Of a stretch of DNA of 60,332 nt, positions 24,989 to 33,198 are shown in pieces. The number at the start of each line of letters is the position of its first letter. The stretch's first letter is position 1. The translations under genes were made by a program, and so were the position numbers. Source of the DNA: CAZDBS01 sp964503775 (GTDB lineage: Bacteria > Patescibacteriota > Saccharimonadia > Saccharimonadales > CAZDBS01); the NCBI GenBank assembly GCA_964503775.1, contig CAZDBS010000004.1:1-60332 (forward strand). The letters run 5' to 3'. The notes under the pieces are model-generated. The model was not told where the DNA came from, did not search any database, and was given only the letters and a program-made list of their open reading frames with translations.

Positions 24989-25276
24989 ATGGACGATAAG
25001 GTAGCGGACACACCGGACCTGGCAACTCGCAAAGATGTTCTATCGGTCAAGGTTGCTGCCCCATTTCGAACTTACTTTGAGGGAGTTGCTGAAAGTCTCT
25101 CGGCGGTTAATGGGACAGGACCGTTTGATGTACTGCCAGGTCATCACAATTTCTTATCAATATTGTCGGCCTGCGACGTGGTCGTTCGAACAGACGATGG
25201 AGAACAAAAAATACAAATCTCTCGTGGTGTCATCCACGTTCGATCAAACAAAGTAACGATATTTCTGGACGTCTAG
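24989..25276 (+). CDS. F1-type ATPase subunit epsilon, N-terminal domain only
   Basis: 95 residues, ATG immediately after the beta stop. It matches the beta-sandwich N-terminal domain of epsilon: KVAAPFRTYFEGVAESLSA, then GPFDVLPGHHNFLSIL (standard G..GILP.H.P.L..L), and ISRGVIHVRSNKVTIF. The C-terminal helical hairpin (about 45 residues), which inhibits ATP hydrolysis in standard enzymes, is absent. This is the last gene of the operon; a convergent gene ends four bases beyond it with no clear terminator between. Confidence 0.85.
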   Translation: MDDKVADTPDLATRKDVLSVKVAAPFRTYFEGVAESLSAVNGTGPFDVLPGHHNFLSILSACDVVVRTDDGEQKIQISRGVIHVRSNKVTIFLDV

Positions 25277-25280
25277 GGGA

Positions 25281-26249
25281 CTATTCGGCTGCAAAAAAAT
25301 CAAAGACATAATTTGTGCCGGACAATGGTGCTGAGGTAGTACCAATCGAAAACCCAGTCGTCGTTCGCGTTACATAAAATTGAAGCCCGGCTGATGACGC
25401 ACCGACTGGTGTGATAAGGACCCTCGGAGTTTCGCTAAAGGCTAGTTTGAAAGTGATAGTTGCCATAATACCTAGAACTGGTGAACTACCTGTATTAATG
25501 GTCACCGTTCCGTTTGTGTCGGTGCCGTTAATTGAGACCGTGCCTCCTGAGCCGACGGATGAGGTAGCGGCGATAGTTGGAGTAGCCCCGCCTGCATCTA
25601 TGTGTTTTTGGAAACTTAAGTTTTGGTTGAATTGAATAGAATCAGCTACAACTTTAGACGCCAGCACGCTACCGCTGACCGTTGTGTCACCAGAGACGTT
25701 CAGTGATTGCTGAACTACCAAAGGACCTTGCATGGTCGTAGTTCCGACAACGCTCATACTTCCCGCTACACTTATGGAGTTGAAATTACTTTGACCAGTA
25801 ACGGTGATTCCTGGTAGGTCAACGGAACTTCCTGCTTTGATCGTTCCGGCGACGTCCATGTCGCCCCGGACTAGAATTTTATTGTTAAAAACGGCGTTAG
25901 CAGCAATTGTTAACGTTTGTTGGGCATCGCCAACACTTGCATCGGTATTACGAAGTTTCTGTAACGCTTCAGTAGATAATTCTTGTGTCGAAAAGTTGAG
26001 TTCTTGATTAGCCTTCTTGCCAGCACTTGCCAGCAATACAAGGCCGACGAGGACTGCTCCAAAAACCACTAGGAACAAGAGTGTGTATATGTTTACAGCT
26101 GGTATGAGTTTTCTGAATCCGCTACCGAATTTGGTTTTCTTTGTGGGCGGCGAGGAAGATGTCTCGGGCTGATCTTTGGAAGATGCCTCTGATTTCTCGA
26201 GAGAGGATTCGGATACGAGATCACTTACCAGTTTGTCATCACCATTCAT
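25281..26249 (-). CDS. Membrane-anchored surface protein with beta-solenoid-like repeats
   Basis: 322 residues on the minus strand, convergent with the ATPase operon. A polar Ser-rich cytoplasmic N-terminus (1-45) is followed by one membrane helix about 52-75 (YTLLFLVVFGAVLVGLVLLAS) and a polar helix. Then come repeated short strands with a G-T-x-V/S pattern (VAGTIKAG, VAGSMSVVGTTTMQG, VSGDTTVSGSVLAS), as in trimeric fibres or beta-solenoids. The last ~60 residues (ETPRVLITPVGASSAGLQFYV) form a compact beta domain reminiscent of receptor-binding tips of fibre proteins. It is probably a surface fibre. Inferred by pattern; no family name is claimed. Confidence 0.7.
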   Translation of the reverse strand: MNGDDKLVSDLVSESSLEKSEASSKDQPETSSSPPTKKTKFGSGFRKLIPAVNIYTLLFLVVFGAVLVGLVLLASAGKKANQELNFSTQELSTEALQKLRNTDASVGDAQQTLTIAANAVFNNKILVRGDMDVAGTIKAGSSVDLPGITVTGQSNFNSISVAGSMSVVGTTTMQGPLVVQQSLNVSGDTTVSGSVLASKVVADSIQFNQNLSFQKHIDAGGATPTIAATSSVGSGGTVSINGTDTNGTVTINTGSSPVLGIMATITFKLAFSETPRVLITPVGASSAGLQFYVTRTTTGFSIGTTSAPLSGTNYVFDFFAAE

Positions 26250-26319
26250 AATAGTTGCATATAACTATATCATTATCTGTCATGGGTTCGAAGCTGTTTA
26301 CGCTTAGGTCGGGAACAGA

Positions 26320-26325
26320 TACAAT
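26320..26325 (+). promoter_or_regulatory. -10 box of the surface-protein gene at 26332
   Basis: TACAAT six bases before ATG 26332, leaderless spacing. Confidence 0.5.
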
Positions 26326-26331
26326 TACTAT

Positions 26332-27063
26332 ATGGTACGACGTCTGGAGTTGTTGGTGCTGGCACTGCTTATAACTATGGCTGGTAAGCCCCTGCCAATA
26401 ATCGCTCAATATAATTCACAGAATTATAAAGTCGAAGAGAATTCAATCGATAGCGGTGGCGAGCTCGACGGTCAATCACCAAACTACCGAGCGAAATCAG
26501 GCATCGGCGAACTGGGGGTGGGGCGAAATTCCAGTACTAATTACATAGCTAATAGCGGCTTTAATACCACTGATGAGGATTACTTAGAGTTTACAATATC
26601 AGGCTCCACAGTGAGCCTAGGCAACCTAACAACGACAAGTACGGGGACTGGTACGGCAACATTCTCAGTACGGGTTTATATGTCGAGCGGGTACGTAGTT
26701 AAAACTATGAGCCAGCCGCCGGCCAGTGAAAATGGAGCAGTTTTGACCGGCATGCCTTCAGCCACAACATCAAGTCAGGGCACCGAGCAGTTTGGTATAA
26801 ATCTTGTTGCAAATACCTCTCCCGCGAGCTTCGGTTCAAACCGTAGTCATATACCTGATGACACGTTTGCTTTTGGCGAACCAAGTACCGGATACAACAC
26901 GGCCAACAACTACAAGTATGTTGTCGGTGACACGATCGCAGCCTCGGCGATAGGTGAGGGGCAGACCAACTTCACTATCTCGTACATTGCGAATGTGTCA
27001 GTACTGACTTCTGCTGGATCCTACCGGATGTCACATGATCTGGTGGTGGTTCCGACGTTCTGA
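26332..27063 (+). CDS. Secreted surface protein, member 1 of a three-gene family
   Basis: 243 residues. Signal peptide 1-25 (LELLVLALLITMAG, cleavage near IIAQ). The mature part is Ser/Thr/Asn-rich and beta-predicted, with no Cys. It contains EQFGINLVAN near 161, and its C-terminus ends in NFTISYIANVSV...AGSYRMSHDLVVVPTF. The pattern FG(I/M)(N/T) followed by a terminal T-Y-strand, G-x-Y and final Phe recurs in the next two genes, so the three are related in design. The overall build resembles WxL-type surface proteins of Firmicutes, but no WxL motif is present. It is probably exported to the cell surface. Confidence 0.7.
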   Translation: MVRRLELLVLALLITMAGKPLPIIAQYNSQNYKVEENSIDSGGELDGQSPNYRAKSGIGELGVGRNSSTNYIANSGFNTTDEDYLEFTISGSTVSLGNLTTTSTGTGTATFSVRVYMSSGYVVKTMSQPPASENGAVLTGMPSATTSSQGTEQFGINLVANTSPASFGSNRSHIPDDTFAFGEPSTGYNTANNYKYVVGDTIAASAIGEGQTNFTISYIANVSVLTSAGSYRMSHDLVVVPTF

Positions 27064-27095
27064 GCTGTACTGGCGTTGTGGATAAGTAGTAAGAT

Positions 27096-27125
27096 TTGAC
27101 ATTTCGCCCACTTACCACTTGTAAT
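27096..27125 (+). promoter_or_regulatory. Promoter of the surface-protein gene at 27183
   Basis: TTGACA (27096-27101), 18 bases, TGTAAT (27120-27125). An inverted repeat TTACCACT (27112-27119) / AGTGGTAA (27150-27157) overlaps the spacer and early leader and could be an operator. Confidence 0.5.
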
Positions 27126-27182
27126 TTATAAATCGCTTATGGTACAACTAGTGGTAACAAATTGGATTGAATCGCCTGAAAT

Positions 27183-28454
27183 ATGAATAAAACACAAATT
27201 AAGTCTTGGTTGCAGCAAAGAGTGCTTGTATTGAGAGTAGTTGTAGCTGCAATCGTGCTTATTGTAGCTTCGGCTGTCTCGGGCTTTGATCTAACACAGG
27301 TATCGGCCGCAGGTCAGCTGACGTCCAGAAGTGTCACTATATCTTCTTCGGCTACAAGTGCTGCTAGCCAAACCTATACCTATGGTTTCTCGATAGCAAC
27401 TGCCGGTCAAGTACAGGGGATCAAGTTCATGGCCTGTACGACCCCACTCAATACATGCACTGCTCCAACCGGCATGACCATTGACGCTGGGACCGAGGCA
27501 TCACGAAGTGGTTGGTCAGGCGCAACAACCTTCACCCGTGATGCCACTGGCGCTAACGATTGTGCGCCAGCAGCAAATATACTATGTATCAAACGAACCG
27601 ATACGACTAGTGAGAGCGGTGCCAAGACTCTCGGTTGGAATACGCAGACCAATCCGAGCTCTAATCAGACGGTTTATTTCAGACTTACGACCTATACCAC
27701 CAATACTTGGACGGCTGGAAGTATTGTCGATACTGGGACTGTAGCGGCAGCGTATGTTAACCAGCTTGTTATCAGTGCTGCAGTTCAAGAGAATTTAGTA
27801 TTTTGTGTTGGTACAACAGATGCTGCTTCAGCGAACGATTGCACGGATATAAGCGGTAGTACAGTAAATCTTGGTATTGTCGACTCGACGGCGGTATCTG
27901 TTTCGCCTGTTGCAGTTTCACCTAACGGAGGTAACAACGTCAACGGGCTGGCTATGATTCGTACTAATGGTTTCAACGGTACAGTGGTCCAGTTCTATTC
28001 CGAACAAAATACTAGTAGTGGTGCACTTAAAGTAGCTGGCGCGGCCTGTAGTGGTAGCTCTACTACGGATCAGTGTTTTAACAGCGCACCATCTACCATG
28101 AGTAACGGTACAGGAAGTGCCGTCGTGGCGGGTACAGAAAAGTTCGGTATGACGGTTTCCAGTATCGATACTTCTAATGGTTCGACGACCAATTTGAACC
28201 GCGTGGCCAACTGGAATGGTGATGGAGCATCAGGTGGAAGTTGTACAACCGCTTCACCGCCATCTAGCAGCACGAATTGTTGGGCCTGGAATGATACAAC
28301 CACACCGGTAACAATTGCCTCGTCCACTGCCTCTTCGGTTAAAGTGCTTGATGACGAGATGATTGTCATGAGATTTGCCGCTACTGCGGCCTCCACCACG
28401 CCCACTGGGTCGTACGCGGTCACCACAACCTATATCGCCACACCAACGTTTTAG
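27183..28454 (+). CDS. Secreted surface protein, member 2 of a three-gene family
   Basis: 423 residues. Signal peptide about 14-42 (VLRVVVAAIVLIVASAVSG, cleavage near VSAAG). The mature protein is rich in Ser, Thr, Ala and Asn and has several Cys residues in pairs (MACTTPLNTC, NDCAPAANILC). The shared segment appears as EKFGMTVSS near 319, and the C-terminus ends TGSYAVTTTYIATPTF. The first half (SRSVTISSSATSAASQTYTYGF) matches the start of the next gene product (NRSIVIGTSNPSATTIHTLTF), showing a common N-terminal domain in members 2 and 3. Function is unknown; a surface or pseudopilus-like component is possible. Confidence 0.72.
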   Translation: MNKTQIKSWLQQRVLVLRVVVAAIVLIVASAVSGFDLTQVSAAGQLTSRSVTISSSATSAASQTYTYGFSIATAGQVQGIKFMACTTPLNTCTAPTGMTIDAGTEASRSGWSGATTFTRDATGANDCAPAANILCIKRTDTTSESGAKTLGWNTQTNPSSNQTVYFRLTTYTTNTWTAGSIVDTGTVAAAYVNQLVISAAVQENLVFCVGTTDAASANDCTDISGSTVNLGIVDSTAVSVSPVAVSPNGGNNVNGLAMIRTNGFNGTVVQFYSEQNTSSGALKVAGAACSGSSTTDQCFNSAPSTMSNGTGSAVVAGTEKFGMTVSSIDTSNGSTTNLNRVANWNGDGASGGSCTTASPPSSSTNCWAWNDTTTPVTIASSTASSVKVLDDEMIVMRFAATAASTTPTGSYAVTTTYIATPTF

Positions 28455-28457
28455 AAT

Positions 28458-29513
28458 ATGCGTCTTAGTCGCTCTCAGCTACCGCGACGACTCAAATACT
28501 TAGTGAGGGGCGGGTTGCTGATACTATTATTGTTAAGTGGGTCGCTGGCCTCATATGCCGCGACAGATCTGCAGAATCGCTCTATTGTGATTGGCACATC
28601 CAATCCTAGTGCCACGACTATCCATACTCTTACTTTTGATATTCCAGATACACCTACTCTAGGATCTATCAAGGTCGAGTACTGTTCCAATGATCCTTTC
28701 CCAGACACGGCGTGCACCATACCATCGGGATTAGATCTTTCCTCGGTAACATTATCGCAAAGTGGAGTGACGGGTTTTACGATACATGCCAGTTCAACGT
28801 CGAATAAGCTAATACTGTCTCGAATTCCGGCCCCGGCTATCTCTGCCACCTCTGTCTATGCGTTTGCGAACGTCGTTAACCCCAACGTTCCGAATGCAAC
28901 TACTTATGTGCGTATCAGTACCTACTCGTCGGCTGATGCCAGCGGTTCTTATATCGATAAAGGCGGAGTCGTGTTTAGTACATCTGGTAATCTGTCGGTG
29001 GGAGGGTTTGTACCTCCCTACCTCCAGTTTTGCAGTGGTGTAATTGTGTCTATCGATTGTTCCACTACCAGTGGAGATTTTCAAAACTTTGGAGAGCTGA
29101 GTGTATCACAAACCAAAATCGCAACCTCACAATTTGCAGCAGCAACAAACGATCCGACTGGATACGTTACATACATTTTCGGAACAACACTGACATCCGG
29201 TAGCAATCTGATTACCGCCTTAACGAATCCCACCCCCCCACAAACGGGTGTAAGTCAATTCGGTATCAATGTTAGAGCTAATACAAACCCACTCGGTGGT
29301 CAGGATCGAGAGGGGATAGGTACTGCAACACCTCACACAAGGTATAACACCCCCAATATGTATGCATTTCAATCAGGTGATCAGTTGGTGGCAAGTGTAA
29401 TCCCTACCGAACCAAACCGTTTTACAATTACTTATGTGGTTAATGTACCGAGCGGCCAAGCGCCTGGAGTGTATAGTACAACCATGAGTTTACTGGCGGT
29501 CGCCCAGTTTTAA
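28458..29513 (+). CDS. Secreted surface protein, member 3 of a three-gene family
   Basis: 351 residues, three bases after the preceding stop. Signal peptide about 13-34 (YLVRGGLLILLLLSGSLASY). The N-terminal domain aligns with member 2, including the spaced Cys pair (VEYCSNDPFPDTACTIPSG). The segment SQFGINVRANTNP and the terminal FTITYVVNVPSGQAPGVYST...AQF match member 1. It therefore joins features of both neighbours, as expected of tandem paralogs. It is followed closely by a membrane protein and the WxLIP-like gene. Confidence 0.72.
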   Translation: MRLSRSQLPRRLKYLVRGGLLILLLLSGSLASYAATDLQNRSIVIGTSNPSATTIHTLTFDIPDTPTLGSIKVEYCSNDPFPDTACTIPSGLDLSSVTLSQSGVTGFTIHASSTSNKLILSRIPAPAISATSVYAFANVVNPNVPNATTYVRISTYSSADASGSYIDKGGVVFSTSGNLSVGGFVPPYLQFCSGVIVSIDCSTTSGDFQNFGELSVSQTKIATSQFAAATNDPTGYVTYIFGTTLTSGSNLITALTNPTPPQTGVSQFGINVRANTNPLGGQDREGIGTATPHTRYNTPNMYAFQSGDQLVASVIPTEPNRFTITYVVNVPSGQAPGVYSTTMSLLAVAQF

Positions 29514-29529
29514 GTCGGAGATTGATACG

Positions 29530-30198
29530 ATGAAGTATGTCTATGGAAATGGGAACAAAGAGCGTCACTGGCCGTTTCGGGTGGCTGTGAGTCTATTGGT
29601 CGCCCTCGTTGGCGCATTTGTGGTTGGTGGGGCATATCTAGTTATCGATCTGAAAAAGGAAACCCTCGAAAACCAAACTCTCACGAACACCAGCTCCATC
29701 GCAGGTGTAACGACAAACACATTTGAAACTCCGTTTTTTCGCTTCCAGGCCGATAGCGGATGGAATTTATCAGGTAAAGATAGCGGGCCAACAAAATTTG
29801 TATTCCATCATCGAAACAAAACTCAACTTCTCGACCAGGAACTTACCATACATGTCGGTACTGCTCCGGAGAAACCTAGGATCACACGAGTATTGCCCAT
29901 ATCGATAATCGAAGGCAAGCGATTAGCCCAGGATGACATCGCTAATCCCTGCAAAAATTACGTTCAGAATAGGTTTAACAAAAATGTTCAGTTTGTCGAG
30001 CATGACTCTCTGAGCTACTGGTGTACGCCAGATGACGATCAGTTACATCTGGCACTTGTACAGAAGAACGGAACCATACAACTGCCATTTATTCATCAGG
30101 GTAAAACCCTAAATTACACAATTCTATATAAAGACCTGCGGTTTGACGTTGATATGCGAGATATTACACAACTGTTGACCAGTTTTGAAAGTCTATGA
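29530..30198 (+). CDS. Bitopic membrane protein of the surface cluster
   Basis: 222 residues with a short basic cytoplasmic N-terminus, one membrane helix about 17-40 (VAVSLLVALVGAFVVGGAYLV) and an extracellular domain of about 175 residues with two Cys (NPCKNYV, YWCTPDDD). I do not recognise the domain. Its LELTIHVGTAP-like strands and the overall size suggest a beta sandwich. Position between the third surface-family gene and the WxLIP-like gene suggests an accessory or anchor for those proteins. Confidence 0.65.
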   Translation: MKYVYGNGNKERHWPFRVAVSLLVALVGAFVVGGAYLVIDLKKETLENQTLTNTSSIAGVTTNTFETPFFRFQADSGWNLSGKDSGPTKFVFHHRNKTQLLDQELTIHVGTAPEKPRITRVLPISIIEGKRLAQDDIANPCKNYVQNRFNKNVQFVEHDSLSYWCTPDDDQLHLALVQKNGTIQLPFIHQGKTLNYTILYKDLRFDVDMRDITQLLTSFESL

Positions 30199-30203
30199 TC
30201 TGC

Positions 30204-30209
30204 TATACT
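30204..30209 (+). promoter_or_regulatory. -10 box and strong ribosome-binding site before the WxLIP-like gene
   Basis: TATACT (30204-30209) is followed by a ~25-base leader carrying AGGAGGG (30226-30232) ahead of ATG 30236. One of the few canonical leadered starts in the window. Confidence 0.55.
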
Positions 30210-30235
30210 TGTCGTAGCTATATCAGGAGGGATGC

Positions 30236-31207
30236 ATGAATTTACTACGCAAGACTGGTCTGCATTGCAGTACGCTACTTCTATTTTTAGCGTGGTTAGG
30301 TCCGATACCTATCAATGCCCAGTCAAATGCGGGAAGTGGGAGTGGTCTTAGTGTTTCTCCGACTCGTTATGAATATACGATTGATCCAGGCAAGGCCGAA
30401 AAACTTAGCTTTACAATCAAAAACGTTACAGATGCAACCGTTATCGCCCGAGCCACTGTCAATGATTTCGAATCAGACAATACTTCTGGCGAGCCAAGAA
30501 TACTACTGGACCAAAACCAGAAAACTGCGAGTAGCGTCAAGCCGTTTTTATCGGGGCTAGATGATTTGACTCTGCAAGCTGGCGAAAAGAAGACACTTGA
30601 TGTGTTCGCGCAAATCCCGGCCGACTACCCGCCAGGTGCTTATTTTGGAATAGTTCGCTTCGTAGCTATCCCCGCGAATAGAGAAGCCGGCGCGCCCAAT
30701 CAAGTTGCACTGACGGCCAGTGTGGGAAGCCTGGTTCTAATCCAAGTTCCTGGTAACATCATTGAAAAAATTAAGCTGAAGAACATTCAGATTATTAATG
30801 GCGATACTTCCCGTAGATTTTTCACAAGCGCCCCCGACAGTATTGCAGTGACCGTTACCAACGAAGGTAACGGCTTTGCCAAGCCTTTCGGCAAGGTCAC
30901 AGTGACGGGTCCGGGCGGCGAAGCGTTTAACTATGAGATGAACAATACAAATCCAAGAAGCAACATCTTACCAAACTCAACACGTGTATTCAAAGACCCC
31001 GTCAAGAAGCTAACCCGCCCCGGACGCTATACTGCTGCGGCAAACATATCCTCCGGACAGGGAGGTGAGGTGTTGGTTGTAAAAACAAGTTTTTGGTATA
31101 TCCCACGCTGGTTTATGATTGCGATCGTAGTAACGATTGCCGTACTGTGCAGCTTGGTTATCTATTTCTTCCAGAAGAGAAAAGGTCATAAATCTCATCG
31201 AAAATAA
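30236..31207 (+). CDS. DUF916/WxLIP-like membrane-anchored surface protein
   Basis: 323 residues: signal peptide 1-27 (ending NAQS), an Ig-like N-terminal domain starting LSVSPTRYEYTIDPGKAEKL, a second beta domain from about 180, one C-terminal membrane helix (about 290-312, MIAIVVTIAVLCSLVIYFF) and a basic tail QKRKGHKSHRK. The start of the mature domain and segments DVFAQIPADYPPGAYFGIVRF and NEGNGFAKPFGKV match the pattern of the peptidoglycan-binding WxLIP (DUF916-type) proteins. In Firmicutes those proteins present WxL surface proteins encoded next to them. Here it sits beside three related secreted proteins, so an analogous role is likely but unproven. Confidence 0.7.
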   Translation: MNLLRKTGLHCSTLLLFLAWLGPIPINAQSNAGSGSGLSVSPTRYEYTIDPGKAEKLSFTIKNVTDATVIARATVNDFESDNTSGEPRILLDQNQKTASSVKPFLSGLDDLTLQAGEKKTLDVFAQIPADYPPGAYFGIVRFVAIPANREAGAPNQVALTASVGSLVLIQVPGNIIEKIKLKNIQIINGDTSRRFFTSAPDSIAVTVTNEGNGFAKPFGKVTVTGPGGEAFNYEMNNTNPRSNILPNSTRVFKDPVKKLTRPGRYTAAANISSGQGGEVLVVKTSFWYIPRWFMIAIVVTIAVLCSLVIYFFQKRKGHKSHRK

Positions 31208-31216
31208 AACCAATAG

Positions 31217-32101
31217 GTGGGCATGAAGCGATTTAGCTACAATCTATGTCTTATAGTAATAGGCGGAATAATAAGCCTTGTACCTCTGTCTTCATCCCTG
31301 GCTCTTACCGAAAAATCTGGTTCAGTTGGTCTGCAGGGCACAATATCAACCGATCCACCAAAACAAGCTGCCATTATATCGATACCTACAAATAATCAGT
31401 TTTTCTCGACGACTCCGATAACAGTAAATGGCATCTGTCAAAGTGATTTGCTCGTAAAGATCTACAAGAATAACGTTTTTGGCGGTTCAACAACTTGTAC
31501 TGCGCAAGGCACTTTCTCTCTGCTCGTCGATCTTTTTTCTGGCGCGAATGAGTTGGTGGCACGGGTACACGATAGCCTCAATCAAGCCGGGCCAGACTCC
31601 AATGTTGTAACCGTCAGGCTGAATGATACTGTGAGTGTGCCGGTGTTAAATCGGATTACCTTGACCTCTATCTATGCTAACAGAGGTACGAACCCTGACG
31701 AACCGCTAAAATGGCCGTTCATCATCAGTGGTGGTAGTGGCCCATACGCCCTAGCTGTAGATTGGGGCGACCAAACGGCAACACCGTTTTCCAGTGCGTT
31801 TGCGGGAGAAATCATGACAACTCATACGTACAACAAACCTGGTATTTATGTAGTGGTAATACGCGCGACTGACAGTAAACAGGCATCGGCGTATCTACAA
31901 ACCGTCTCAATTGTAAGCGGCACCCCAACTGAATCCAACGAACAATCTACTACAACAAACACAAAGACCATAGTGCGATATGCAGTGTGGCCTCTGTTTT
32001 TCGTTTTGCCACTTTTGGTAATCGTATTTTGGATCGCTACACGACATGAGAATAGACGCCTGAGGGCGCTTATGACGAGAGGACAACAGCCCTTTAGATA
32101 A
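31217..32101 (+). CDS. Membrane-anchored Ig-like/PKD-domain surface protein
   Basis: 294 residues from GTG 31217 (ATG 31223 is an alternative). Signal peptide about 8-29; an Ig-like domain (IISIPTNNQFFSTTPITVNG near 55-75, with Cys residues in GICQSD and STTCTAQ); a PKD-type domain about 160-230 with YALAVDWGDQTATPF and THTYNKPGIYVVVI; one membrane helix about 254-276; and a basic tail. The WGD...HTY...PG.Y pattern is diagnostic of PKD folds, which mediate protein or sugar contacts outside the cell. Last gene of the surface cluster. Confidence 0.78.
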   Translation: MGMKRFSYNLCLIVIGGIISLVPLSSSLALTEKSGSVGLQGTISTDPPKQAAIISIPTNNQFFSTTPITVNGICQSDLLVKIYKNNVFGGSTTCTAQGTFSLLVDLFSGANELVARVHDSLNQAGPDSNVVTVRLNDTVSVPVLNRITLTSIYANRGTNPDEPLKWPFIISGGSGPYALAVDWGDQTATPFSSAFAGEIMTTHTYNKPGIYVVVIRATDSKQASAYLQTVSIVSGTPTESNEQSTTTNTKTIVRYAVWPLFFVLPLLVIVFWIATRHENRRLRALMTRGQQPFR

Positions 32102-32131
32102 TCATCAGAGGACTTAGGTGCATTTTTAAGA

Positions 32132-32137
32132 TATACT
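32132..32137 (+). promoter_or_regulatory. -10 box of mnmA
   Basis: TATACT eight bases before GTG 32146; leaderless with a GTG start. Confidence 0.6.
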
Positions 32138-32145
32138 AGAGTGTT

Positions 32146-33198
32146 GTGAAAATTTATGTTGGTTTATCAGGTGGTGTTGACAGCTCGGTAACTGCTGCAT
32201 TACTCAAGCAGCAGGGTTTTGATGTGGTCGGGGTTTACATGAAAAACTGGAGTCAGGACCTGCCGGGTCATGCCTGTCCATGGAAAGAGGACTATCAAGA
32301 CGCCAAGCGAGTTGCTTTACAGCTAGGCATATCGTTTAAGATGTTTGATTTTGAGACCGAATATCGGCAAAAAGTTGTCGACTATATGCTAGCTCAGTTC
32401 AAAGCAGGCAGGACACCAAATCCCGACATCATGTGTAACCAAGAAATTAAGTTCAAACTATTCCTGGAGACTGCCCTAGAAATTGGTGCTGACATGATTG
32501 CAACTGGCCATTATGCGAAGACAGAAAACGGAAAACTATACAAGGCAAAAGATGATAATAAGGATCAGACATACTTTCTCTACCGAGTGACTGAAGCCGC
32601 TCTCAAGAAAACCCTATTTCCACTCGGAGAATATACCAAGCCTGAAGTACGTGAATTGGCAAAGAAATTTGGGCTGGTGACTGCCCAGAAAAAAGAAAGT
32701 ATGGGGATTTGTTTTGTTGGCAAAGTCGGTATCAAAGAGTTCTTGAGCCAGTATGTCGAGACGATTCCAGGGGCAATAATTGATCAACATGGCGAAGAAA
32801 TTGGCCAGCACGCTGGAGCCATATTCTATACGATCGGTCAGCGACATGGCTTGGAGGTCGGGGGCGGGCTACCATATTACGTCATCGGTAAGGACATGGC
32901 GAAGAACGAAGTCTATGTTACGACCGATCTGACAGACGAAAGATTGTGGTTACAAGAAATTCACCTCACTGATTTCCATGTAATTGATCCAGAAGTTGAG
33001 AAGGTGCTGCATAAGGGACAGTTTCATTCGCAAGTACGCATGAGGCACCGGGCAGAGCTAGTCGAGTGTGACCTGATTCTTGCGAATGACAACACTGCGG
33101 TGCTGAAACTTAAAGAAGCTGTTCGAGCTGTTACGCCAGGACAATCGGCAGTTTTGTACAGCGAGGAAGAGTGTCTAGGCGGCGGAATCGTTATCTGA
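32146..33198 (+). CDS. mnmA: tRNA 2-thiouridine(34) synthase MnmA
   Basis: Thiolates U34 of tRNA for Lys, Glu and Gln using ATP and persulfide sulfur. 350 residues, GTG start. Seen: PP-loop GLSGGVDSSVTAALL at 6-20; YMKNW near 31; the catalytic Cys in IMCNQEIKF near 96; ATGHYAK near 119; KDQTYFLYR near 146; and the second catalytic Cys in SMGICFVGK near 188, followed by the beta-barrel substrate domain with FYTIGQRHGLEVGG near 226. The full-length domain set is present. The sulfur donor is probably the cysteine desulfurase encoded at 18233. Confidence 0.96.
   Translation: MKIYVGLSGGVDSSVTAALLKQQGFDVVGVYMKNWSQDLPGHACPWKEDYQDAKRVALQLGISFKMFDFETEYRQKVVDYMLAQFKAGRTPNPDIMCNQEIKFKLFLETALEIGADMIATGHYAKTENGKLYKAKDDNKDQTYFLYRVTEAALKKTLFPLGEYTKPEVRELAKKFGLVTAQKKESMGICFVGKVGIKEFLSQYVETIPGAIIDQHGEEIGQHAGAIFYTIGQRHGLEVGGGLPYYVIGKDMAKNEVYVTTDLTDERLWLQEIHLTDFHVIDPEVEKVLHKGQFHSQVRMRHRAELVECDLILANDNTAVLKLKEAVRAVTPGQSAVLYSEEECLGGGIVI

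Noticed and set aside
19437..25276. Ordinary ATP synthase operon
   Set aside because: No subunit a and no carboxylate-bearing c are encoded in the window. Alpha, beta, gamma, delta and epsilon all show consistent motif changes or shortening relative to ATP synthase.
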